A stretch of 64,000 nucleotides of DNA from Verpa conica (GCA_033030425.1 JAUFSD010000011.1:1240001-1304000), one strand, 5' to 3'; numbered from the stretch's first letter, positions 22,441 through 34,900 are shown. Made by a program: numbers and translations. The notes: generated by a model not told the origin, from the letters alone.

Positions 22441-22882
22441 AGGGAACCTTTCGTATGCCAGCGACCAAGGTGCATACCTTTCTGGTGCCATGCACTGCAA
22501 AGTGCGCCAGCCAAAATGTGAAATCTTTGTAACACGGTCCACCAGCACTCTTATTAGGCCCTTTGGTGTTTGCAGATAGGATAACTTCATAGCGAATTTT
22601 TCTTGGACTTGTATACAACCAGGTGGTCTTTTGCAGGCAAGGGGAAAAAACGATAGAAAAATTTAGACTAGCTAGGGGATAGCAGTGTTACCCTTGTATG
22701 CTGTAGATAAGTTGTTTGGGCGTGTAAATTTTGTATCCTACCTAAGTACATACATCAAAGACCAGATATAATACTGGGAAGGGGGGGCGTCTTGGGTAAA
22801 GGTTTCACGTTTTGGCTGGCGACTTTGTAGTGGATGGCATCCGAGCGGTATGCACCTCGATCGCTGGCATACGGAAGGTTCC
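22441..22882. repeat. Inverted-repeat element with ~80-bp arms
   Basis: 22441-22524 and 22801-22882 are imperfect reverse complements (shared blocks: CTGGCATACG, GGTATGCACCT, TTTTGGCTGGCG). The spacer is AT-rich without a gene. The right arm ends within two bases of a truncated MITE. Confidence 0.7.
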
Positions 22883-22883
22883 C

Positions 22884-22979
22884 CCGCCGTCAAATTGCGG
22901 TCAGAGCTAATGAATTTATTGGTCTATAATCCTTGTCCGCCATCACCCAGTATTCGCCATTACCCCGTGAACGACTGTA
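22884..22979. mobile_element. Truncated copy of the 17208-17377 MITE
   Basis: This segment matches the reverse complement of the 17208-17377 interior (CCGTCAAATTG, GGTCTATAATCC) and one full terminus ending CGTGAACGACTG-TA. The other half is missing exactly where the adjacent inverted-repeat element begins. Confidence 0.8.
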
Positions 22980-24411
22980 TTTGCTTCTTGCCATTATCGC
23001 TTAATGTTGCCAGTCACTCGAGCTTTTGCAGGTCTTTCCTTCCTGCAGCCTGCATAACTGTGCCGCGAGCCGTAAAATGATATCAAAGTTCACGTGATGG
23101 AAGGCCAGTAACCGCAAGCCCCTCTTCCAGAAGCCATCCAAACAGATAACTTGATATAATTTAGTTTATTTTATACTGATAGAAATGACTGTGGGTACCT
23201 TGTGGCGCTTGGAATGAAGATAAGCGAATGCCTATTAGCATGATGGGTTAGGGTTAGCATCAAGGGTTAGGGCTATAATCTAATCTTCCCTGTCCATGTT
23301 CCCGGGTATATTTTAAGGGGATCTCAGGGTAGACTCAGTCATTCAGTGCGCTGCACTCAAATCAAGCCTATAAGACCACTAGCGAAAGAGAAAGTAACTC
23401 GATATATACCCTCGTCGTTTTGATATAGTACTTCGCACTCAATATTCATACTAATGACTTTTAATCGGAGACTATCTAGTAGAACTAAGCATACACTTTA
23501 AGAGATTAGAACGCTGATTTAGTAATCAAATAAATGATGTCATATCCATTGTGGAACCCTCAGGGGCGGGTGTATCTTGATCAGATTATCTGTTAACCTA
23601 ACCAATTATAGCCGACCATATGGAGATTAGAACGAACCGTCCGCTCTTACCTCAAATCTGTACCTATCAGTAGATACCATCACCATCCACGTTATTCTTC
23701 TGCTCACCCATAACTTCCGCCTTAGTTTACCCTAATAAAAATCTATCATTCTTGTACTAACTTAAATTGGAATAGTCTAGTCACTACGCAGCAAGTATAC
23801 CTATATGGGTAGTAGATTCATTTATTGCTACATACTGTGGCTGTCGATGTTCTCAGAGTGGCTGCCAACGTATAACAGATGATGGCTGTTGATTAGACTA
23901 TTACTACTCCTCCAGCTATCTATAGATATATACAATCTTAACCCTTTGTTGTCATAGTGTCTCCACAATACTATATTTTAGTACATTACACGAGAATAAT
24001 CACTCCGGCATATAACTCTTTTGTAGGGATACCTACTAGATATCGAGGCCGTAGTCTCCTAGGCGAATTATTGCACTAGGCAAAGTGTGAAGAGTGTATG
24101 TTGGGTGCATACTCTACCTAGAGCTAAGCAAGACCAGTGAAATTTAGTGAAGTATTTCGGCTCAGTGGTTAGGCTGAGTCCGTTCAATTGTCTTGAGTAG
24201 TGGAAAATAGTACAAATTAAGACCTAAGAACAAGGATAATTGGTAGTGAGAGGGTTATAGCTACCTATAGCATTGGGATTTTCTTTACTTTCACGTTACT
24301 TCATGAGGCGTGTGCTCGTCAGATAAGAATTTTTTAGGTGAAGGAAATAGGGGTAGCGGTTAGAGTAGATAAAAATAAATTCATAAACCGTTAAGTGACA
24401 AGTAAAACTTC
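22980..24411. other. Intergenic, no gene recognised
   Basis: About 1.4 kb of AT-rich sequence. GGGTTAGGGTTAGC and GGGTTAGGGC near 23247-23275 are short telomere-like motifs in an interstitial place. No domain, TIR or tandem array was found. Confidence 0.4.
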
Positions 24412-25534
24412 TCAATACGCTCCTTGCTCCTTGCTCCTATCGACTAGATGTTGTTCTACATTCCTAGAAACCCTAACCCTATTATCACCACCCTCAAACC
24501 TGACCCGCACTTTAGGAATATCCTCTCCATGACATGACCTCCTATGCTGTGTGAGATTATCGAGACGCGTAAACCCTTTCTCGCCAGCTCGCTTGCAGCC
24601 GATAGCGGGGCAACTTAGCAACTCCTTAAGACCACGGTTGGTTTTTTTTTTTTGTTTTATTCATTAATTACATGAACCTAGACCACGGTTGGTATTAGAG
24701 TGAACATCTTCGCAATGCCGATTGAAGACATTCTTTGTTTTGAAAGTTGATTTGCAGTTGAGACAGGATATCACCACCGACTTTCCGCGACGGAAGCATT
24801 CATGTTGGCCACTATAAGTATCAATCAGCTTGGCCTCAGGGTGTATAATCAGGGGAGTAGAGGGAGGGGAGGGGGGGTTACATAAAGTCCCCACGGCACT
24901 TTCTATCGCATCGAAATATCTGAGATCCTCGGGTACCGTGGGCTGCATTGGAGTTTCTTGGGACGGCGTCTGGGGTTTGTGGTTGGGATATCGGATGGGT
25001 TGGCTCCATCACCTCGCCGGTGCTGCTAATAGGTGGTATTTGTTGGGGTTCAACAGCAGGTACGGACTGCAATACAGGGGAGTTTGTAGGAAAGACATAG
25101 GGGCACAAAGGCTGGGTTGGCTCATCAGGTCCATCGGTAATGCTGTTGGGAGGTTCTTGCTGGCTCTCAACAAGCGGCATGACCCCCATAGAAAGGCGAT
25201 CTCCGTAAATAAAATCGGTGCTGGTGCCTATTCCATCGACATCTCTACTAGGGGCATCGTCTAGAGGTTCAGAGAGTGTAAATTGTTGCTGAGAGTCGAT
25301 GTTGCTATAGAGAGAATCAAGACTAAATTGTTGGTGTTGGTCTACGGGACCACTAGTGTTGCCGTCGGAAAAGCTTTGCTCAACAAGGGATGTAAAGAAA
25401 AAGTCGCTTAAGAGAATGTTTCTGGGAAAGAAATCGCTGGAAAGAGATACTAAATCAGGTTCTGTAGAAGACCATATAGGCCTTGAACCTATATCACCCC
25501 CACACAGTCCGGTAATTTTGTAAACGTTGCAAAG
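24412..25534 (-). pseudogene. C2H2 zinc-finger gene disrupted by a retro-tail insertion
   Basis: An open frame from about 25534 down to 24950 encodes a Q/S/P-rich, acidic region typical of fungal transcription factors. It continues, after either a 43-nt intron (24956-24998 region) or a one-base shift, into a part with a C2H2 finger (CLNCKSTFKTKNVFNRHCEDVH). A second finger (CPAIGCKRAG...HRRSCH) follows in the same frame, but a small insertion at 24629-24693 places a stop between them. Removing one TSD copy plus the insert restores the reading frame on paper, so the break is recent. Such proteins bind DNA in the nucleus. The upstream start is unclear: a TTTAG acceptor near 25537 suggests an earlier exon. 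Confidence 0.65.
24629..24693 (-). mobile_element. Tiny poly-A retro-insertion with 14-bp TSD
   Basis: AGACCACGGTTGGT occurs at 24629-24642 and 24680-24693. Between them is a 37-bp insert: on the minus strand AGGTTCATGTAATTAATGAA, then TAAAAC and an A-run. The same 3' end occurs at 40462-40496. This is the mark of an extremely 5'-truncated non-LTR retroelement (LINE or SINE). Confidence 0.85.
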
Positions 25535-25619
25535 CTAAAGAATCTGTTGTACCCCGAGGGGGGGTGGCTGTTTTGAGATGGGCTAGCTTGATCCGTTGCT
25601 TATACATTTAGAGTTTGAG

Positions 25620-25745
25620 TATTTTCGGGGGTTTGTGTGTTTGTAGGTTTGTAGGTTTATGTTTGTAGGTTTGTGTTTGTAGGTTTGTGTTTGTAGGTTT
25701 GTGTTTGTAGGTTTGTAAGTTTGAGTTTGTAGGTTTGTAGGTTTG
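25620..25745. repeat. Short-period tandem repeat (TTTGTAGG / TTTGTGTTTGTAGG)
   Basis: Alternating 8- and 14-bp units built on GTAGGTTTGT run for about 125 bp. The overlapping minus-strand frame (YKHKPTN) is a by-product. Confidence 0.9.
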
Positions 25746-25830
25746 TGAGGAGAGAGACGATAAGAAGAGGGCTAGGCAAGCTTTATACTGCATCTGGTAG
25801 TAGTCTAGTCGACCAATGGACCGTACCAAA

Positions 25831-25860
25831 CTCAGGCTCGAGATTTATCTCGAACCTGAG
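25831..25860. other. 30-bp near-perfect palindrome
   Basis: CTCAGGCTCGAGAT is followed after TT by its reverse complement with a single mismatch. Possible cruciform or a dimer-binding site. A second small hairpin (CACTCGGTAA / TTACCGAGTG) lies near 26280-26320. Confidence 0.6.
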
Positions 25861-26610
25861 GTTGAACTTTCCCTGAGTTATGGTGTTAGGCACCGACAAA
25901 TCTGGCCAATAACCTCCGATAGCAACCCAACCCACCTTGACTCAGGAAACCCTAATGCAAGTTGCTATAGGCCAGTACCTGAGTTGTCACATCTCCCAAA
26001 ATACCTATTACGAGTACATGCATAATATATAGCCTTGATACTAGAGCGTCACATGCTATTTTACGCGCCAGCAGCCACTCCCAAATTTGAGTTCAGAAAC
26101 CAAAGCCTAGTTCTCGTCGGCTTGGCGCAAGCGACGAAGCCTGTAACTAAGGTTCAGCTGTAGGGAATGTCACGCTGCCTAATATCGAACAGAACAGACT
26201 TCGTTTTCTCATTAGCACACCTCCCCCCAGCCATATTTATGTTTAATTCTTCCCCCTAGGTGCTTCTTCATCAAGTATCACTCGGTAACCCCGTTGCCAG
26301 GCAGGGATTACCGAGTGAGTGTCAACGTCCGGTGCAAGGAATTGGCCTAACGATTATCTCATAGAGAGGAATTGATAAAGGGTCTCATCCCGAGAGTCAT
26401 ATCTCTAACCCGACCTCAACCAATTTCGCTAAGGTACATGACACCATAACAGAAACACAGCATCTAATGACCAGCGACCTCACCCCTGATACACCATTCC
26501 TCCCTAATCCTCAATCCCCCAACCCCACATCCTCCCCAGCTCAGTCTGGGAGCACGCCAACATCTAGGTGCACAGCACCCAGAGGGCGACCCCTACACAC
26601 AGCCCTGTGA

Positions 26611-26970
26611 TTATGCCGGCCTGGCCTTTACCTGTTTAATCACTTTACCTCTCACCCTACCCCTTGAGGTAGGTAGTCGTATGAATCCCATGGAGCCGCC
26701 AGACCCCACTCGAGGCCCCTTCGCGGCCAGAACGTTTTTAACTACTTTATTCATGAGCTCATGGAACTGAGGCCCCCAAAGGCTGGAGTCGTGATGGTTA
26801 GCTTGCTCTGCACATAGTAGAAAAGGTAGTTTTTAGGGTTAGGGGAAGGAGGGGATATACAGAGCGGGGTCTCTCCTTTCAAGGTTGTTAGAGGGTTGCG
26901 GGATTGCAGAGGCAGCTGTTTGTACTATGAGGATTCTTGCGATGAGGTAGGATATTGCTGAGAGATTCAT
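26611..26970 (-). CDS. Putative small secreted protein, reading frame imperfect
   Basis: ATG at 26970 starts MNLSAISYLIARILIVQTAA, a good secretory signal peptide, followed by a Kex2-like ERR site. A candidate 53-nt intron (26808-26860) has a GTATAT donor, a CCCTAACCC branch region and a TGTGCAG acceptor. Downstream a well-formed frame (HHDSSLWGPQFHELMNKVV..., basic C-terminus) runs to TAA at 26611. The two exons are out of phase by one base, so either the splice differs or the gene carries an indel. No family recognised. Confidence 0.4.
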
Positions 26971-27179
26971 GGTTGGGAGTGTTGGAATAGGAGAAAGAGA
27001 GTTGTAACCGGACAACTGGAACTGGGAAGGGGTTTTAAGATGTGGCGATTAATGAATGAGGAACTGGTGCTAGAGCTCGCTGCACAAGCAGTAGGAGTTG
27101 AAAGATGGATGATGGTTTTTAGGGAGTAAAAAGAAAAGTGATTAGATATAAGTGCACTTATAGTTATATATACCACGGA

Positions 27180-28315
27180 TGGTAGATACTGAGATACCCT
27201 GTTTCGCCAAGCCTTTCTGGTGTCACTTGGTACGTTTAATACGCCTTATGAAACTGTATTACCGGAGATTCTATAAGATGGAATGTATACTCGCCAGATC
27301 TGCTATATGGACAAATATTCGGTGCTAAGTCATTTATACACCTATTACGGTAGACTCTTCTATCGTAGGCAAAGAATCCGTTGACTGCAGGAAATAGAGA
27401 TAATTATTTTAGAAACAAGAATTACTCGTAGGGACTACCGGGAAAAGAATTATTGAATATGCAATGCCTTCGCGCGGTTGTAGGGAACACATTCTTTGTT
27501 GCCGCAATAATTATGAGATACCCCGGTGTTGTGGTTAGATTAGATTAGATTACTGGTAGGGTTGTGGACTGGTGTAACGCGGCTGTGTATTCTTCCTACC
27601 GCATTCCTAGGTCTGAGTGCGACCGGATTAGTCTTAGAATCTGTAGCATAGTCCACCTAGCTTCGAATTTATTAGAATTTCGCACGTTAAGAATACCTAT
27701 ATCTAGCTTTACCACACATGCAGCAAGCACAACGTTAGGATGCTGACTACATGCGGTACAAAAAGATCAACCACCCAATGTTATCTCTATTGGAATGGAC
27801 CGAGATAATTTTATCTGACAGATTGATAAATCGGCATTGTTTGTGGTAATACTAGGCTTTCTTAAGGAGAAACCTATAAATTTGATTGATTGTATGAAAA
27901 CCTTCTAGAACCTGGGACGCGAATATCTCAGAATTAAGGCTGTTGTTACAATAATTATATTCTATATTCTCGCAATAGTCATTTCTATAAGTCATCATGC
28001 ATGTATGGTTGAACATCGTCCAATTCCACACGCTAAATCTAGGTTATACTATTTGGCAGAAGCTAGGGCTTGCACTATGATGTGACCAATACAAGCGTTT
28101 CTCACATGATCTCTATTCTTTTGCATGTAGGAATACCAGCGGCCGAATAGGGCACCTCAGTTGCACTAATGCGAAAGTAAAGGGCTCAAGATTCAGAGTA
28201 TTATCAGATAGTACCGTTCCGGGCGAGGTCCCGCAGTGGGGCAAGATCAACCAGGTGGTTTTCGGTGATATATTTGCAGCCCCCTCCGCCCCTCCCATTC
28301 TTCTCCCTTCCATCG
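27180..28315. other. Intergenic, no gene recognised
   Basis: AT-rich sequence with a GATTAGATTAGATTA run near 27537. Short frames (27564-27746, 28113-28313) have no motif support. Confidence 0.4.
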
Positions 28316-28317
28316 TT

Positions 28318-28382
28318 TGTACTTACCCTTACAAACCCTTCCTAATCTTCCTAACCTTCCTAACCTTCCTAACCTTCCCACT
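28318..28382. repeat. 9-bp tandem repeat (CTTCCTAAC)n
   Basis: About five units of CTTCCTAAC/T at 28338-28380, preceded by related CCTTACAAACCCTT sequence. Confidence 0.85.
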
Positions 28383-28617
28383 CACCTACCTATCCTTCAC
28401 TGGTAAAGAATTTACTGTATCGGTATGATAGATCGTTTCCTACTATACTCTTCTCTTAAACTAATTTTCGGCTAACCCAGAAATTAATATTTTAGTGGTA
28501 GTGTTATTCGTAGAATGCCACTTACATTGGGCTTCCGATGATTACTCGAGATTCTCCAGGCATCTATAGTTACACTTCTCTCCACTTTATGACTTTTTTG
28601 CTGTCGGCTGTATGCCC

Positions 28618-28912
28618 TCTCCGCACCTTTGGTGCTTGCGGGTGCCATTGGGTCTGATGGATGGCTGTTCCCTTCAAATCTCTCCACGCCTTTGACACTT
28701 ACGGGTGTCACTGGGTCCGCTGGATGTGATCGCCCTCTCCACGCCTTTGATGCTTGCGGGTATCACTGGGTCCGCTGGATGATTTGCCCCTCTTACTTCG
28801 AATATCTATACGCCTTTGATGCTTCCGGGTGTCATTGGGACCGCTAGATGTGACCGCCTCTCCACGCCTTTGATGCTTGCGGGTGTCACTAGGTCCGCTG
28901 GATGGCTGCCCG
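28618..28912. repeat. Minisatellite, about five 55-68-bp units
   Basis: The core CGCCTTTGATGCTTGCGGGTGTCACTGGG recurs near 28623, 28687, 28743, 28811 and 28866 with variable spacers (shortened and degenerate in some). The repeat keeps short frames open on both strands. Confidence 0.85.
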
Positions 28913-30323
28913 TCCCCTCGCTCCGAACCACCCTGCTCATTTTATTCTTGCGTGACGTCCCATAGTCCGTCGGATAGTGCGACAGATGTTCTTTATGCGA
29001 CATCTCCGACCCCACCCTTCTATTTTAGGTTGTACTAACCTCTTATTTCGTGGATTAGGACCCTCACAATATAGCTAAAGTTCGGAGGTCGGCCGCCTAA
29101 GGGGCCACATTGCAGTATGAAAGATGGTGCTGGGTTCGAAGGTATCTCTCCTACTCTTGATACTCTAGTAATAAAACATTCTCACTGAATCTCAATATTG
29201 AAAGCAGCACTCTCCGGGACTTGATGCAGAATGTTAGTACTAGCTATATCATGGCGCTGCGGAGGTGTGAGACTCCCCAACGGAGGTGATTTAGAGTAAT
29301 GTTTGCCCCCTTCTCTTGTGTTGTCTCCGCGGTGATTGATATTCTCTAGTTGTACAGAGCTTGTTTTAAAAAACGTCGAACCATGGAAGGAGTATCTACC
29401 TGGGGGATGGTTGGGGGGTATAGGGACTGGATAGGGGGGAAGGGTAGTAAGGGCTGTGATTGGGGCAAGATGTGACGTGATATGGTGTGATGGGGATAAT
29501 ATGGGACTGAGATGAGAAGTTTAAGGGAAATAAGGATGGATAAAGAGTTGAAATAGGAGAAAAGTAGAGTGTGGGAGAGTCATAGGATTGAGTAGAGTCA
29601 TGTATGCTATGGTGAAGCGATTTTCAAGTATTTCCATATGACAGTAAACATACTGTTGAATCTCAGATTGTTGCGGGTGCTCGCTGTGTTGTTTACAAGT
29701 TCGACGCTATTTTTAAGGAATGAATCAATGAATCATAAATACACGTGGCCCAAAGGCTAAGCTATTCGGATGAATATTATACTGAAAAGTAAGAAAAGAC
29801 AAATTACGAATAAATAAGAATAAAAATTAGGAGAGTAAAAATGTAGTACCCTCGTGATTTTATTCTTCTCCGCTTTCCTTCTGAATGTCCTTTCACTGTT
29901 CACCTCTTCGTCTTCACACTACTCATCCTCAGTTTCTTCCCGCTCATTCCTCATAAATTCTCTCCACCCTAAAGCTCCCATCACCCACTTGTCTTTTTCT
30001 TCTGGGTACAGTAGGTTATCCAGTGCGAGGAGTTCGCCTTGACCTCTCTGGAGAGGCCTTGGAGGTGCTTGATGGCATACTTAGTGGCCTCGGGAGTCTC
30101 AAAATCATCTCCTCTTGATACAATGAACTTCAACTACTACGGGCTCTCCAACCGACCATGTTCATAAAAATGTAAAACTCAGCATCACAAGATCCTGGCT
30201 ATACCAAGAACGGTAGGCGCAATGAAGTTCGGCTAATAATGTAAGACACTAGCCCCTGTGGCGATCTCCCGCTAATGCCAAGATACCCAACATCACTTGT
30301 CGCATTGAGATGCATAGCTTTTA
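28913..30323. other. Intergenic, no gene recognised
   Basis: Purine-rich stretch 29395-29590 and AT-rich 29700-29850. The frame at 29854-30042 is serine-rich low complexity and not supported as a gene. Confidence 0.4.
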
Positions 30324-30537
30324 ATACCATAGGCACTCGATAAATCCAGACCGTTGCCGAGAGCGTGGCTTACAAGAATACAAGTATATTAAACCAACTA
30401 CAGCAATTTTCTTGTATGTCAAACCGTGTGCTGAGGCCCTTTTTCCCTCTAGATTTGTTATTTTGACCCCTAAACTGGGATAGCTTAGAAAATAAGGCTC
30501 TGGGCAACGGTCCGGATTTATCGAGTGCCTACGGTAT
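30324..30537. repeat. Inverted repeat pair, 35-bp arms
   Basis: 30324-30358 (ATACCATAGGCACTCGATAA...) is the reverse complement of 30503-30537 with two mismatches, 144 bp apart. Probably another small TIR element; similarity fades outside the arms. Confidence 0.7.
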
Positions 30538-31916
30538 CGCCGTTTCTATGTATGAGTATTAGCATACCATCCCAAGTCTTCCGATACTATAGGGATCTTA
30601 TGGGGAAGGATTAGCGTAAGAAAGAAATTTTACCTTCATAGTTTTTATCGCTTGGCATAAATGGGGAAAACCTACTGTGACATGAGACACCTGCGAGCGA
30701 ATGGTTAATTATCAATGACAACGAAACCTCCCCGCAGCAAATCACACCGAAGGGGTAAAGCACTCAACGTAAATGCGAGAATAATAAATGTTACGGCCGC
30801 AAAAAACAAATCATACTGTCAGAGCTCTTCCGAATCTCTTTACTATCATCTATGATAGGATATCCAGGATAGCCCCACCTGTGCCAAGAAGTATTTATTC
30901 TGTTCTGTATATTACCGCAGGCATTTGGGATATTTCTTGGCGTAAGACCCGCTTACTTGTTAAGCTCAAAAGCCCAACCTTTTCTAAAAGGGGGGGGGGG
31001 GAATAAGAAAGCTTTATGGCTTATTATAATATTTTTGTAGCTTTTTAAGCTGTAAGTGGTGAATACCTTCAAACCTTTGGCCAGTACCTGCTTTTAGTTG
31101 CTGGGTATCAGCTTTACCTTTCATTTTCTTTTGAGAGATTTCTTCCCGCAAGTGCCAGCATCAGCAAAAGATTTTAGCTCCAGAGACACACACCAGAGTT
31201 CCTGGAGTTCCCTGGGGTTCCTGGCGGCCCCTTGGATCGCCTGGAGGCCCCGGGGTCCAAGGGACGGTCTGCAGTAGATCTGGGGGGTCTCCGGGACATA
31301 GCTACTACAAGGCTGCGGGGTAGGTGCGTAATTCAACTCGTGCGCACAGCTCATACGTCTGCGCAGTTTATCTTTCGGCGCAGGCAGGGTGAGGAACTAA
31401 CCGTGTTTCAGGGGGGCGCCATGTCTTGCCCGCCGGGCGATGAATGCTGGGATTGGCCAACGACACAGGCTGCCAAAAGAAATTCAGGAAATGCTTGAGC
31501 AGGCGAATTAATTTGTGTGCCCCGAGTTCTCACAAAATGCAAGATGGCAATGAAGATTATGTAGTTGTCGGATTCTTGGCATCCAAAGTCAGTTCTTGGC
31601 AGCTTAAGGCAAGCAATTGGTTACTAGAAACGGTAAAGTCTCCGGTAGAATTATTGCGAAGCAGGGGTTAGTGAACGCCTATGACCAGTGCTTACTACCA
31701 GAACCCTCGTTGGGACATCAAATGCCCAATCAAATTTCCAAGTCCTAAGCGGCTCATTCTACCGGATGCTCAAAAATTTTACCCATTGATAGGAATGCGG
31801 CGCTTCCTGCGGGCAAACAAAAGGATCTTTCTGTCGATTAAGTCGACTAGTCTTAAATATCCTCGCGTTCGGCATGTCCCGAGTGATAGTAGGCCACCTG
31901 TTCAGTACATGTACTT
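30538..31916. other. Intergenic upstream of the NLR, repeat remnants
   Basis: 31637-31720 matches, in reverse orientation, the repeat at 21365-21446 (blocks GTAGAATTATTGCG, CAGGGGTTAG, CCAGTGCTTACTAC). A G-run lies at 30990-31001. 31190-31265 is GGxCCCTGG-rich. No gene recognised. Confidence 0.45.
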
Positions 31917-34900
31917 ATGAAGCACCCCCCATGCCCGAAAATTCTCCTCCCGCATACTATTCTTTTATCAACTACATTCGATCTATTCTCTCTCCAACTC
32001 ACGTCTAGTGCTCTTAACCAAGTCGAGATGTGTTGCAACTGGCCATGTAGGAGGACTAAAATCTTAGCAGGAGATAACGAACTTGCGCCACGACTTAGCC
32101 TGTCTAGCCAAACCTCGGGTATTAGACCTACTCCATCTCGCGTTTCTGCCCCGGCTCTCTTTCCTTCGGCCCCCACTTCTCAACTTACAGCCTTCCTAGC
32201 TTCAACTAACAATGACATACCATTCGAACACTCACTTGGGTTGAAATTACTTGTTGCTGCGGACCAGCCTTTGGTTGAGTATGTTCTTTATTAGGAAGGG
32301 CGGTACAGTCTTGCACCGGGTGAGGGTGGATACGGTCGCACGGCGGACAGGGGAGTTCTAGGCTTCTTACCCAAAAAGTCATGTTTTTTTGATTGACTAA
32401 ACCCCTGTCCGCCGTGAGACCGTATCCGCCGTCACCCTGTGAACGACTGTATCCCCCTTATGAGAGCTGAAGATTTTTGGCTAACTACAGAGTGGATGGA
32501 TATAGTATTGTGGCCGTGCACGGGCTTGACGGCCACCGGGAAAAAAGCTGGACAGCAGACAATGGGGATTTATGGCTGAAGGACTACCTCCCTACGGTAC
32601 TATCGGACGCTGGCGCCCGCATCTTCACCTATGGCTACGATGGTAGGACTTACGGATCTACCCCCCTGAGTTGCCAAACACTATATGACCACGCAACCGC
32701 TCTGGTTGCAGATCTAAGTCTTGTACGGCGAAAAACGAAGGTATTGTTCTTAGCTATTATTAGTGGTTTGTAAATTCTTATTCTGACTCCAACTTAGACA
32801 ACCGAGAGACCAATCATATTCCTTGCACATAGTATAGGAGGGATTATCCTCAAGAGTGTAATTATTCCAACCCCGATAGGTAAAAGGTTCTAGGATAAGC
32901 TTGTTAATTTGAAGTTTTACAGGCTCTAATACACGCAAATCTCACGGGAGAACGTGACCTTGAATATCATAAAGCGGTTAAAATCTCCACCTACGGAATT
33001 CTGTTCTTTGGCACACCTCACCAAGGAGCAGATAACTTCAAATGGGATCAGGTCTTCCTTAACATCGCCTCACAGTCTAGGCATACGAGCGAAATTGTCC
33101 TGAAGAATCTTGGTAGCGGGTCTGAATGGCTTCAGCAGCAGCTTGGTCAATACACGCGTATCAGCAGTCACTTTGAGACAAAATTCTTTTACGAGGTATA
33201 CGAGACGGAGCATCACAGGCTTGGGAATAGCATTGTAAGTCTTCACATATTATAGATGTTCATCGGGAAGTTTGGAAAGGTCAAGACCCCTGGTACCGGA
33301 TGTACTGTAGCTTAATTGGTTGATTGCCTTGAAGTTCTAATATTATTTTCCCATTTGCTTATACCAGGTTTCATCTGGTACGAGGAAGCTAACTTTCTAT
33401 AGATTGTACCGAGAGGTTCTGCGGTGGTTCCAGGAGCTACTGATGCAGAAGCCTTTCCAATTCATAGTAATCACGCCGGGCTGATTAAGTACGGATCGAT
33501 CGAGGATAACGGCTTTCAGAGGGTCTCCAGCTGCATTTATTTGATGATTGAGCAGGCGCCAGGGAAGGTTCGAGAAAATTGGCAAGAATGGAAGAGAATC
33601 AAAGGTAAGCCGAGTATGATAAAGTATGAGTTTTTCAGATCCTAATCACCGATATCTCTTTCCAAAGCTGTTACGGGGCGTGGCGTACGGATCACTTTCG
33701 AGATATCCTTCGAGCTTGATTATCGGAGAAATCCTATTTTTACCGGTAGAACTGTACTGTTAAATAACCTTGATGCAATGATCAAGGGCGGTGAATCAAA
33801 GTTCATTATTCTCCATGGAACCGGGGGCATGGGCAAAACACAAATCGTTTTGGAGTACGCCCATAGCCACGCGACGGAATATACTGCAGTCTTTTGGATT
33901 AATGCAGCTACTAAGCAGACTACTACCACCAGCTTTATAGCAATAGCCCAAAGACTGATAACACAACATGCAACAAACACAATGGGCATCACTGGAAAAC
34001 CCGAGTACTTTCAAGTAGCGCAGCTCCTCGGGATGAGCGGACTAGTAAGTCAAGATGGTCAGCTATCTATAAATAAGGAGGACTACCCGCGCGTAATTCA
34101 AGGAGTCAAAAGATGGCTTAACCAGAGTGGGAATGAGGATTGGCTTCTTATCTTTGATAACGTCGACGACCTGGATAGTTTCGATATAGGGTCCTTTATC
34201 CCTTCACCTTGTTGTGGTACCGTTATCATGACAAGTAGGAGGCGTGAGTGTGTTCGTTTGGGGAAGGGTTTGGAGATAACAGTAATGCTAAAGGACGAAG
34301 CAATAATTTTACTCCTTAAAGCTTCACAGTTAGAGAGAAGCTCTACTCTCCCGGAAGGCAAGTTAAATCCAAAAACTTCTAGATTTATGTTACTCTTTCT
34401 AGCGAACTACAATAAGGTTTCCCTACAACTGGAATGAATTCATTAATGATTTTAGAGCTTCTCTCTGCTGTAAAGATTCTTCGGTGGTCTTCGGAATTTG
34501 GGCCTTTGGCAGGTTAGAATAAACACTTGCTAATATTCTCTCATAGGTGAAACGGTAGCTGCGCAGCTTACCCAAAGGCTTGGATATCTTCCTCTTTCCA
34601 TTGACCAGGCCGGTGCATATGTTGCTACTCGGAATATAACACTCGAGAGATACCTTAAGATTTTCGAGGAGAATTTCAGCAAGTTCTCCAATGAAAGACC
34701 CCCGGACCCTGTTTGGAGTTATGGAGACCGGACAGCGTTCACAACCTGGGAAATTTCGTTTGAAGCAATCAAAAGTGAAAATGAGAATGCTGCGGAGCTT
34801 TTGCTATTGTGTTCGTTCTTTTCCAACGAAGACATCTGGGAGGACATGCTACGACGCGGGAAGAAACTAGATGATAAAGGTTAGTTTTTGAGCTGGCATA

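Noticed and set aside
23245..23280. TTAGGG-like motifs as a sign of a chromosome end
   Set aside because: Only two or three units, and similar scraps occur near 7654, 37811, 44649 and 45255; no long array.
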